Source: JBCBKU01 sp038521345
Lineage (GTDB): Bacteria > Pseudomonadota > Alphaproteobacteria > Rhodobacterales > Rhodobacteraceae
Reading direction: 5' to 3'
Assembly: GCA_038521345.1 (NCBI GenBank)
Contig: JBCBKU010000007.1
Coordinates: 1-64,000 of the forward strand
Length of the DNA: 64,000 nucleotides
Part shown: one piece after another, positions 33,491 through 40,504 of the stretch
How positions within the stretch are numbered: position 1 is the stretch's first letter
Layout: each line of letters opens with the position of its first letter
Notes under the pieces: model-generated
Seen by the model: only the letters and a program-made list of their open reading frames with translations
Database searches by the model: none
Told to the model about the DNA's origin: nothing
Translations under genes and position numbers: made by a program

Positions 33491-33523
33491 TAGTCAGGAC
33501 ACGACAGCGAACGGTCGGTCCAG

Positions 33524-34231
33524 ATGCAGGATTTTTCGCGCGCCTTTTCCGAAGCCTTCCGGCTGATTTCCGGCCTCGACGCCGGGCTCGTCGAAATCGT
33601 GCTGCGCTCTCTCGGGATCTCATTAACCGCAGTTGCGGTCGCGCTTGTGATTGCTCTGCCGATTGGGGCACTTCTGGCAGTCGCACGTTTTCCCGGTCGC
33701 GGATTTTTGAACCTCTTGATCAATTCCGCCATGGGCCTTCCACCGGTCGTCGTCGGTCTGGTGCTCTACCTGCTCCTGTCACAAGCCGGGGCGTTCGGCG
33801 CACTCGATCTCCTTTATACGCCCTGGGCCATGATCCTCGCGCAGACCGTTCTTATACTTCCGATCGTCGCGGCCATCACCCGCCAGATCATTGGCGATCT
33901 TCACGCGGAGTACGACGAGACGCTGCGCGCGATGCAGGCCACCAAGATCGACACTTTGGGCACGCTCTTGTGGGATGCCCGCCCCGCGCTCACCACCGCC
34001 GCGCTTGTCGGACTGGGCCGCGCGTTGTCCGAAGTCGGCGCTGTCATGATCGTTGGCGGCAATATCGACCACGTGACCCGGGTGATGACCACGGCCATCG
34101 CATTGGAGACATCGCGCGGCGAACTGGCACTGGCACTGGCGCTGGGGATCGTCCTGCTGATTCTTTCGCTGGTTCTGAACGCCATTGTCGCCGCGGCCCG
34201 GCAAACACGCGGAGGGCTGGCCCATGCGTGA
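33524..34231 (+). CDS. tupB: ABC transporter permease, tungstate type
   Basis: The 235-residue product has five to six membrane segments and a permease EAA-type loop (GDLHAEYDETLRAMQATKIDTLG, with the ABC contact region at ARPALTTAALVGLGRALSEVG). This matches TupB/WtpB-like permeases of tungstate or molybdate importers. It is followed by ATPase and binding-protein genes with overlaps of 8 bp each, forming a compact operon. Tungstate is preferred over molybdate because the binding protein carries the TupA pattern. Confidence 0.88.
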   Translation: MQDFSRAFSEAFRLISGLDAGLVEIVLRSLGISLTAVAVALVIALPIGALLAVARFPGRGFLNLLINSAMGLPPVVVGLVLYLLLSQAGAFGALDLLYTPWAMILAQTVLILPIVAAITRQIIGDLHAEYDETLRAMQATKIDTLGTLLWDARPALTTAALVGLGRALSEVGAVMIVGGNIDHVTRVMTTAIALETSRGELALALALGIVLLILSLVLNAIVAAARQTRGGLAHA

Positions 34232-34964
34232 ACCCCGTCTTGTTCCTCTCCGTCCAGTGCCCGAGCCCGACGCCGCGGCCATCCGGATCGAGGATCTTCG
34301 ACTTGCGACGGGGCCGCGCGAACTCCTGCGCGGGGCCACGTTGTCGCTCGGACGACATGGGATCACCGCGTTGATCGGACCCAACGGCGCGGGCAAAAGC
34401 CTGATCCTTCGGATCCTCTCGGGATTGATTCAACCCCAATCCGGCCGGGTCACGGTCCAACCCGATCTCGGCCGACCCGCCCTTGTCTCGCAGCGAACCG
34501 TCCTGTTGCGGCGTTCCGTGCGGGCCAATCTCGCGCATGCACTCGCGGTGGCGCGCGTGCCGCGGCGGCACCGCGCCAACCGGATCGACGAATTGCTGGC
34601 ACTGGCGAGCCTGCTCGCACAGGCGGACGCACCTGCGCGCGGTCTATCCGGCGGTGAACAGCAGCGTCTTGCCATGGTGCGGGCGCTCGCCCCCGATCCA
34701 AGCTGGCTTCTGCTCGACGAGCCAACCGCCAGCCTTGATCCGACGTCCACGGCCGTGTTCGAATCGCTGGTGCGCGAAGTGGCCGATGACGGCAAAAAGG
34801 TCATCCTTGTCACCCATGACCGCGGACAAGCCGCGCGCCTTGCCGGTGATGTGGCGTTTCTTCACAAGGGACGCGTGATCGAGCATCGCCCGGCCGCCGC
34901 TTTCTTCTCTGATCCGGTATCGCCGGAGGCCCGCGCCTACCTTTCGGACGACCTGCTTGTCTAA
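34224..34964 (+). CDS. tupC: ABC transporter ATP-binding protein, tungstate type
   Basis: The 246-residue product shows GPNGAGKSL (Walker A), LSGGEQQRLAMVRAL (signature), SWLLLDEPTASLDP (Walker B) and VTHDRGQAARL (switch His). It drives uptake with the TupB permease. The start MREPRLVPL overlaps the permease stop by 8 bp. A short basic N-terminal extension precedes the ATPase core. No C-terminal regulatory domain like that of ModC is present. Confidence 0.9.
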   Translation: MREPRLVPLRPVPEPDAAAIRIEDLRLATGPRELLRGATLSLGRHGITALIGPNGAGKSLILRILSGLIQPQSGRVTVQPDLGRPALVSQRTVLLRRSVRANLAHALAVARVPRRHRANRIDELLALASLLAQADAPARGLSGGEQQRLAMVRALAPDPSWLLLDEPTASLDPTSTAVFESLVREVADDGKKVILVTHDRGQAARLAGDVAFLHKGRVIEHRPAAAFFSDPVSPEARAYLSDDLLV

Positions 34965-35757
34965 GCATTGGGTCGTCGCGCTCTGGCTGGCACTTGCCGG
35001 GCCGGCAATGTCCGACGATGTTCTACTCCTGCAATCTACAACTTCGACACAAAATTCAGGACTTTACGAGCACATCCTGCCGCTTTTCGAACGCCGGACC
35101 GGCATTGATGTGCGCGTGGTCGCCGTGGGAACCGGGCAGGCACTGAAGAACGCCGCCAACTGCGACGGTGACGTGGTGATTGTGCATTCCCGCGTGCACG
35201 AGGACGGGTTCGTTGCCCGCGGATACGGGGTCGAACGCCGGGATCTCATGCAGAACGATTTTGTCGTTGTCGGGCCGGCCGCGGATCCGGCCGACATCCG
35301 CACGCTTCTGCCGGCACCAGCCTTTGCGCGGCTCGCTCAGGGCAAATCCCCCTTCATCAGCCGCGGCGACGACAGCGGAACCCATGCGAAAGAACGCGCA
35401 CTGTGGCAGCTGGCCATGGCCGATCCGCGTGGCGCATCGGGGTCGTGGTATCGCGAAGCCGGAGCGGGCATGGGGGCCACGCTGAACATTGCCATTGGCA
35501 TGGACGCTTATACGCTGACCGACCGGGCGACATGGCTCACTTTCGCAAACCGGGGCGACCATCGGGTGCTGGTCGAAGGCGGTGCTGCGCTCGCGAACCC
35601 CTATGGCATCATCCCCGTCTCGGCCGCCCATTGCCCAAACATCAACGCGGAAGGCGCCGCGCGTTTTGTCGACTGGATGACCGGACCCGATGGCCAAGCC
35701 GCTATCGCATCCTTTACGGTGAATGGCGCTCAGCTGTTTTCGCCCGCATCCGACTGA
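34957..35757 (+). CDS. tupA: Tungstate-binding periplasmic protein
   Basis: The 266-residue product begins at TTG and overlaps the ATPase gene by 8 bp. Its signal peptide runs to about residue 19 (ALAGPAMS). The mature N-terminus reads LLQSTTSTQNSGLYEHILP, where TTTSTQ-x-SGL is the oxyanion-binding signature of TupA. GKSPFISRGDDSGTHAKE supplies further ligands. TupA proteins bind tungstate with very high affinity. The last 28 bases overlap the convergent rlmE gene, an unusually long tail-to-tail overlap in this window. Confidence 0.92.
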   Translation: MSKHWVVALWLALAGPAMSDDVLLLQSTTSTQNSGLYEHILPLFERRTGIDVRVVAVGTGQALKNAANCDGDVVIVHSRVHEDGFVARGYGVERRDLMQNDFVVVGPAADPADIRTLLPAPAFARLAQGKSPFISRGDDSGTHAKERALWQLAMADPRGASGSWYREAGAGMGATLNIAIGMDAYTLTDRATWLTFANRGDHRVLVEGGAALANPYGIIPVSAAHCPNINAEGAARFVDWMTGPDGQAAIASFTVNGAQLFSPASD

Positions 35758-36458
35758 CCGCGAAATCCCGTGGCAACCACGAACTTCTCGGAACTGTCGG
35801 CCCGGCTGGCACCGGGTTTCACGTTGGCGACCGTTTTGAACCGCTGCTTCAGCACTTTTTGAAGCGAGCCTTCCGCCCCGCCCGCCAGAACCTTGGCTAC
35901 AAAGGTTCCGCCCGGCTCCAGCACATCGAAGGCAAACTCGGCCGCAGCTTCGCACAAGGCAATGATCCGAATGTGATCGGTCTGCTTGTGCCCGGAGGAC
36001 GCGGCAGCCATATCCGACATCACGACGTCTGCAGGGCCGCCCAGCCACGCTTTCACCTGATCGTCCGCCCCATCGTCCAGAAAATCGAGCACGCGAAACT
36101 CTGCGCCGGGAATGGGGTCGATTTCTTGCAGGTCGATGCCGATGACCCGGCCCTGGGGCTTGTTGGGCTTTTCCCCCGTCGCGTTGACGCGGGCCACGGC
36201 GACCTGACTCCAACCGCCAGGTGCGGCACCCAGATCCACCACACGGGCACCCGGCACGAGGAACCGGTACTTGTCGTCGATCTCAAGGATCTTGAAAGCG
36301 GCGCGCCCGCGGTAGCCCTCGGCCTTGGCACGGCGCACATATGGGTCGTTCAATTGCCGTTCAAGCCAGCGGGTCGAGGACAGTTTCCGTCCCCGTGCCG
36401 TCTTGACCTTCACACGCAGTTCGCGCTGGCCCCGCCCACTCGTCTTCTTGGTTGTCAT
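35730..36458 (-). CDS. rlmE: 23S rRNA (uridine-2'-O-)-methyltransferase
   Basis: The 242-residue product is an FtsJ-type rRNA methyltransferase. It has the basic RNA-binding N-terminus, YRGRAAFKILEIDDKY (first catalytic Lys), VVDLGAAPGGWSQVA (SAM motif I), MSDMAA (catalytic Asp), GTFVAKVL (second Lys) and SSEKFVVATGF (Glu). It methylates U2552 of 23S rRNA, which supports late 50S maturation. The start MTTKKT lies 4 bp after the Ppx stop, so the two genes form an operon. Longer readings would overlap ppx. Confidence 0.95.
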   Translation of the reverse strand: MTTKKTSGRGQRELRVKVKTARGRKLSSTRWLERQLNDPYVRRAKAEGYRGRAAFKILEIDDKYRFLVPGARVVDLGAAPGGWSQVAVARVNATGEKPNKPQGRVIGIDLQEIDPIPGAEFRVLDFLDDGADDQVKAWLGGPADVVMSDMAAASSGHKQTDHIRIIALCEAAAEFAFDVLEPGGTFVAKVLAGGAEGSLQKVLKQRFKTVANVKPGASRADSSEKFVVATGFRGQSDAGENS

Positions 36459-36462
36459 CCGA

Positions 36463-37575
36463 TCAGTACGGCCCGTCATCGAGGACGCCGTCTTCGCTCA
36501 TCTGTGCGTAGAGCAGGCCTTCGCGAAGACCGCGATCGGCGACCGTCATCCGGTCCGTGGGCCAGATTCTGAGCAGCGCCTGAAGAATCGCCGCGCCTGA
36601 CATAATCAGGGTTTGGCGATCCCGGCCAATCCGGGGATCGGCGCGCCGCCCATCGGGACCAAGGGCCAGATAGCTCCGGATCACGCGATCGATCTGTCCG
36701 GATGTCATCCGAAGGCCGTCGACCTTGGTCCGGTCATAGCGCTTCAGTCCCAGATGACTGGCCGCGACGGTTGTGACGGTGCCCGAGGTTCCGATGATCT
36801 GGAACGATCCCTTGGCCTCGCCCGCCACGTAAGGCGCGAATTCGGCGAGATTCTCTTCGAAGAACCAGCTCATCAGGGCAAACCGCGCCGAATCGTCCCG
36901 CACGTCGCTGAACTGTTCGCGCAGCGTCGCCACGCCAAGCGGGACCGAAATCCAGTCCACCACCCGGGCGGCGGGAAACGGGCCGTCATCGCATTTGAAC
37001 CCGGTATGCAGGCGCATGATCGCCCGGGGCCGATCCACGCGCGGTACGCGTGTCAGGTCGATCCAGACCAGTTCCGTCGACCCGCCACCGATATCGACGA
37101 CCAAGAGTTGTTCGCTCCGCGTCGATACCAAAGGCGCACAGGACACGACGGCTAGCCGCGCCTCTTCCTCAGGCTCGATGATGTCCAGTCTGAGGCCCGT
37201 CTCGCGCTCGACAAATCCCATGAAGGCAGGACCGTTCTTGGCGCGACGGCAGGCTTCGGTCGCCACCAGCCGCATGCGGCGCACATCCCGGGATTTGAGT
37301 TTCGACTGACAGATCCGAAGCGCCTGAACCGTCCGCGCCATCGACGCGTTCGACAGGCGGCCTGACGTCTCAAGGCCTTGTCCGAGCTGGACCGACTTCG
37401 AAAAGCTGTCGACAATATGGAACTGGTTGCCCTTTGGCTGGGCAATCAGCATCCGGCATGAATTCGTGCCCAGATCCAACGCCGCGTAAAGATCGGCGGG
37501 ATCGGGCGGTGCAGACGCGACATGCGCGACCGGTTTCGGAAACGCGCCCGCACCCTTGGGACGCTCGGGCGCCAT
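36463..37575 (-). CDS. Exopolyphosphatase/guanosine pentaphosphate phosphatase family
   Basis: The 370-residue product is an ASKHA-fold phosphatase. It carries YAALDLGTNSCRMLIAQ (phosphate 1), the adjoining FSKSVQLGQGL and VATEACRRAKNG, then LLVVDIGGGSTELVW (phosphate 2) and QIIGTSGTVTTVAA. It belongs to the Ppx/GppA family, which hydrolyses polyphosphate or pppGpp. The shorter length than E. coli Ppx means the C-terminal HD-like domain is missing, as is usual in alphaproteobacteria. ATG 37575 is preferred because GGAGGG precedes it at the correct distance. Confidence 0.92.
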   Translation of the reverse strand: MAPERPKGAGAFPKPVAHVASAPPDPADLYAALDLGTNSCRMLIAQPKGNQFHIVDSFSKSVQLGQGLETSGRLSNASMARTVQALRICQSKLKSRDVRRMRLVATEACRRAKNGPAFMGFVERETGLRLDIIEPEEEARLAVVSCAPLVSTRSEQLLVVDIGGGSTELVWIDLTRVPRVDRPRAIMRLHTGFKCDDGPFPAARVVDWISVPLGVATLREQFSDVRDDSARFALMSWFFEENLAEFAPYVAGEAKGSFQIIGTSGTVTTVAASHLGLKRYDRTKVDGLRMTSGQIDRVIRSYLALGPDGRRADPRIGRDRQTLIMSGAAILQALLRIWPTDRMTVADRGLREGLLYAQMSEDGVLDDGPY

Positions 37576-37816
37576 TTCGCCCTCCAATGCTAGGTTACTG
37601 TAAGCGTAGGATCATTGCCGCGTCCGCGCAAGGTCGCTGCGCGCCGAGGCAGTCCTGCGCCGTAGCTCACAATGGTCATGAATGATCCGAGATGGCGATC
37701 TCAGACCACGGCCTCTAAGGTCGCGCCGCGTCGCTCCGGGCCCCGGGCGTGTCGAAAATGCGCGACGTTTACCCGCCTGCACGGCGTAGAAGCGATGAAC
37801 GAGGAAGGAGTCGCGC

Positions 37817-38113
37817 ATGGCGGAAGTTCAGGTGGTCTTTTGGCGGGATATTCCCGCGCAGGTCATCGTTGGCCGAGGCCGCAAAGGGGCCAAGCAACCC
37901 CTGGACGAGCGGTTTGAACAGGCCATCGACCGTGCCGCAATGAAGGGCGGCCTCGCCGGCACCGACGACTATCTGGCCGAATGGCGCAAGGGCGAACCCT
38001 ATGAATTGCAGGGAGATCCGGCCGAGATCGCCCGGCAAGAGGCCGCGCGGCTCGAAACCGAATACGACACGGACCGGCTGCGACGGCTGATCGACAACGA
38101 CGGGCGCGCGTGA
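37817..38113 (+). CDS. Small 'virulence factor' family protein, one-carbon cluster
   Basis: The 98-residue product (AEVQVVFWRDIPAQVIVGRGR at the start) matches a small family annotated 'virulence factor' in alphaproteobacteria, although that name has no proven basis. It has no signal peptide or known catalytic motif; the C-terminal half is charged and helical. From memory it often accompanies the MTHFR and methyl-THF:corrinoid methyltransferase genes found here. An AAGGAG ribosome-binding site lies upstream. A role as a small accessory protein in methyl transfer is likely but unproved. Confidence 0.75.
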   Translation: MAEVQVVFWRDIPAQVIVGRGRKGAKQPLDERFEQAIDRAAMKGGLAGTDDYLAEWRKGEPYELQGDPAEIARQEAARLETEYDTDRLRRLIDNDGRA

Positions 38114-38139
38114 CCGCACCGGGGCTTTGGGAGAAAGTT

Positions 38140-39057
38140 ATGGCGATTCTGAATTTCGGGCGGCCCGCACCCGCAGCAAGGACCGCGGATCTTGGCGCCG
38201 AGATCTCCGGCTTTTCGATCGAGGTGATGCCGCGGACCGCGGCCAAGGTCGAGGATTTCAGAGCGCTTCTGCCCCCCGGAACCCGCGTCTACATCGCCCA
38301 TATCGAGGGCACACCGATTGAAGACATGGTCGCGACGGCGCGTCGGTTGGCCGCGGACGGCTTTCCGGTGATGCCGCATTTCCCGGCTCGGATCATCAAC
38401 GACAAGGACACACTTTCCGATTGGATTGCACGGTATCAGGGCGAGGCGAATGTGGATCAGGCGCTCCTTCTGGCTGGTGGCGTTTCGCAGCCGGTCGGGG
38501 CGTTCGCCTCGTCGATGGATCTTCTGGATGCGGGCCTATTTGACAAAGCAGGCTTCAAGCGCCTGCACGTCGCGGGCCATCCCGAGGGCAACCGCGACAT
38601 CGACCCCGATGGCTCGGACGCGGAAGTCGACGCCGCCCTGCGCTGGAAGCAGGATTTTTCAGAACGCACCGATGCGGCAATGGCAATCGCCACCCAGTTC
38701 GTCTTTGAAGCCGAGCCCGTTGCCCGTTGGGCCCGCCGTCTTCGGGGCGATGGCATTACGCTGCCGATCCATCTCGGGATCGCCGGCCCGGCCAAATTGC
38801 AGACCCTGATCAAGTTTGCCGTCGCGTGCGGTGTCGGGCCGTCGCTCCGGGTTCTGCAGAAACGCGCGATGGATGTGACCAAGCTCGTCCTGCCCTATAC
38901 ACCCGACGATCTGGTCGGCGATCTGGCCCGGCTTCGCGCAGAGGCGCCCGAACTCGGCATCGAGCAGCTGCACATCTTCCCGCTTGGCGGAATTCGCACC
39001 GCGGCAGAGTGGGCCCGCAATCAAACGACCAAAGGGGCCGAGGCGGCCCAAGCCTAA
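38140..39057 (+). CDS. Methylenetetrahydrofolate reductase-like protein
   Basis: The 305-residue product (starting MAILNFG) resembles the MTHFR catalytic barrel in divergent form. It has FSIEVMPRTAAKVEDF at the N-terminus (Glu in the position of the catalytic acid), RVYIAHIEGTPIEDM, and LLAGGVSQPVG, then KRLHVAGHPEGN, a segment found in MTHFRs. ATG 38140 has GGGAG at 6 bp spacing; GTG 38110 in the same frame would overlap the preceding gene by 4 bp. It may interconvert 5,10-methylene- and 5-methyl-THF, feeding the methyltransferase 10 bp downstream. I do not see the typical NADH-binding residues. Confidence 0.8.
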   Translation: MAILNFGRPAPAARTADLGAEISGFSIEVMPRTAAKVEDFRALLPPGTRVYIAHIEGTPIEDMVATARRLAADGFPVMPHFPARIINDKDTLSDWIARYQGEANVDQALLLAGGVSQPVGAFASSMDLLDAGLFDKAGFKRLHVAGHPEGNRDIDPDGSDAEVDAALRWKQDFSERTDAAMAIATQFVFEAEPVARWARRLRGDGITLPIHLGIAGPAKLQTLIKFAVACGVGPSLRVLQKRAMDVTKLVLPYTPDDLVGDLARLRAEAPELGIEQLHIFPLGGIRTAAEWARNQTTKGAEAAQA

Positions 39058-39066
39058 GGACCCAAT

Positions 39067-40026
39067 ATGACCCGAACCATTCTCGAATCGAAGACGAAGA
39101 CCGCCGTAATCGGCTTCGATGAGCCGTTCTGCGTGATCGGCGAACGGATCAACCCGACCGGTCGAAAGAAGCTGGCGGCCGAACTGGAGGCCGGAGAATT
39201 CGGCACCGTTGAGAAAGACGCGCTGGAACAGGTGGCCTGCGGGGCCATGGTTCTCGATGTGAATGCAGGTGTCGTCTACAACTCGAACCCGGACCCCAAC
39301 GAGACCGAACCGCCGCTCATGCGGAGAATGATCGAGTTGGTTCAAGGCCTGGTGGACGTGCCGCTTTGCATCGACAGCTCGGTTCCCGGCGCGCTGGAGG
39401 CAGGCCTTGAGATCGCCGAAGGCCGCCCGCTCTTGAACTCGGTCACCGGCGAAGAAGAGCGGCTCGAGGCGATCCTGCCGCTGGTGAAGAAATACAATGT
39501 GCCGGTTGTCGCAATCTCAAATGACGACACCGGGATCTCGGAAGACCCGGATGTGCGCTTCGAGGTCGCCAAGAAGATCGTCGAACGGGCCGCAGATTTC
39601 GGCATTCCGGCCCATGACATCGTCGTGGATCCGCTGGTGATGCCGGTCGGGGCCATGGCAACGGCCGGGCGCCAGGTGTTTGCACTGGTCGAACGGTTGC
39701 GCAGCGACCTCGGGGTGAACACGACCTGCGGCGCGTCGAACATCTCGTTCGGGCTTCCGCATCGGCACGGTATCAATGCCGCCTTTCTGCCCATGGCAAT
39801 GGCGGCGGGTATGACGTCGGCCATCATGAACCCGGTGCGCCCGGTCGAGATGGAAGCGATCCGTGCCGCGAACTTCCTGATGAACCACGATCCGAACGGC
39901 GGTGCATGGATCGGGTTTTCGCGCGTATTGGATGCGGTCGCCGAAGGGACGCCGTTTCCGGATGCAAGCCGTGCGGCGCAAGAAGCGGGAACCGGTCGCG
40001 GGGGGCGCCGCCGTCGGCGTGCATAG
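39067..40026 (+). CDS. Methyltetrahydrofolate:corrinoid methyltransferase
   Basis: The 319-residue product is a pterin-binding TIM barrel of the MeTr family. It shows FCVIGERINPTGRKKL (pterin loop), AMVLDVNAG (Asp contacting the pterin ring), PLCIDSS and LLNSVTGEE, then a DPLVMPVG strand and NTTCGASNISFGLP. It moves the methyl group between 5-methyl-THF and a corrinoid protein. It ends in a highly basic tail (GRGGRRRRRA) not needed for the fold. A similar tail closes the reactivase encoded 0.5 kb away. No corrinoid protein gene is present in the window. Confidence 0.92.
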   Translation: MTRTILESKTKTAVIGFDEPFCVIGERINPTGRKKLAAELEAGEFGTVEKDALEQVACGAMVLDVNAGVVYNSNPDPNETEPPLMRRMIELVQGLVDVPLCIDSSVPGALEAGLEIAEGRPLLNSVTGEEERLEAILPLVKKYNVPVVAISNDDTGISEDPDVRFEVAKKIVERAADFGIPAHDIVVDPLVMPVGAMATAGRQVFALVERLRSDLGVNTTCGASNISFGLPHRHGINAAFLPMAMAAGMTSAIMNPVRPVEMEAIRAANFLMNHDPNGGAWIGFSRVLDAVAEGTPFPDASRAAQEAGTGRGGRRRRRA

Positions 40027-40069
40027 CGCGCGCTCTGCTTTTGTTGTGACCCGAACAGACCCGCTCGGG

Positions 40070-40336
40070 TCAGGCGTCGCTTCGTGCGAGGATCCAACGC
40101 ATTGGAAAGAGAAGAAGCAGGTACAACGTGGCGACCGGCAAGCCCATCATCAGCCAAAGCGAGGACGACGCGGCGTTGGTCACGATGCCAACAAGGTACA
40201 CGAGAAGGGCCGCGCCCATCGCAACTGCGGGCAGCGCCGCCGCCCATTGCCATCCATTCCGCATACTCCGAAGCGCAACCAGCTGGAGCGCCACGTAGGC
40301 GATCGGGATCAGCAAGATCAAAGTGGCAGGTGTCAT
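40070..40336 (-). CDS. Small membrane protein, unknown
   Basis: The 88-residue product has three hydrophobic segments (LILLIPIAYVALQLVAL, AALPAVAMGAALLVYLVGIV, LWLMMGLPVATLYLLLL) and few charged residues. A longer frame on this strand is a shadow of the reactivase gene. The short gene is read against the one-carbon cluster and sits between the methyltransferase and the reactivase. No family is recognised. It may be an independent gene inserted into the cluster. Confidence 0.6.
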   Translation of the reverse strand: MTPATLILLIPIAYVALQLVALRSMRNGWQWAAALPAVAMGAALLVYLVGIVTNAASSSLWLMMGLPVATLYLLLLFPMRWILARSDA

Positions 40337-40504
40337 TGCACCCTCGTATTCTTTTTGACTGCGTGAACTTCTTGTCCTCTTACCGGCAGATGACACAAGG
40401 TGTGCGCCTGTCGCAGGTCGGAACTGTGCGAATTCCCGCCATAGTGCCCGTGACCGATCGGCGGCAATCCGGCATGTGGCCGGCAACCAGAGGGATGATA
40501 CGAC

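Noticed and set aside
33409..33523. Molybdenum-cofactor riboswitch
   Set aside because: The stems are present but I could not match the conserved Moco RNA core; kept only as an unnamed folded leader.
37576..37816. Cobalamin riboswitch before the corrinoid cluster
   Set aside because: The gap is the right size, but I find no B12-box-like core or matching stems. The gap at 40337-40504 also lacks it.
37817..38113. A real virulence factor
   Set aside because: The family name is historical; the neighbours are one-carbon genes and the protein has no secretion signal.
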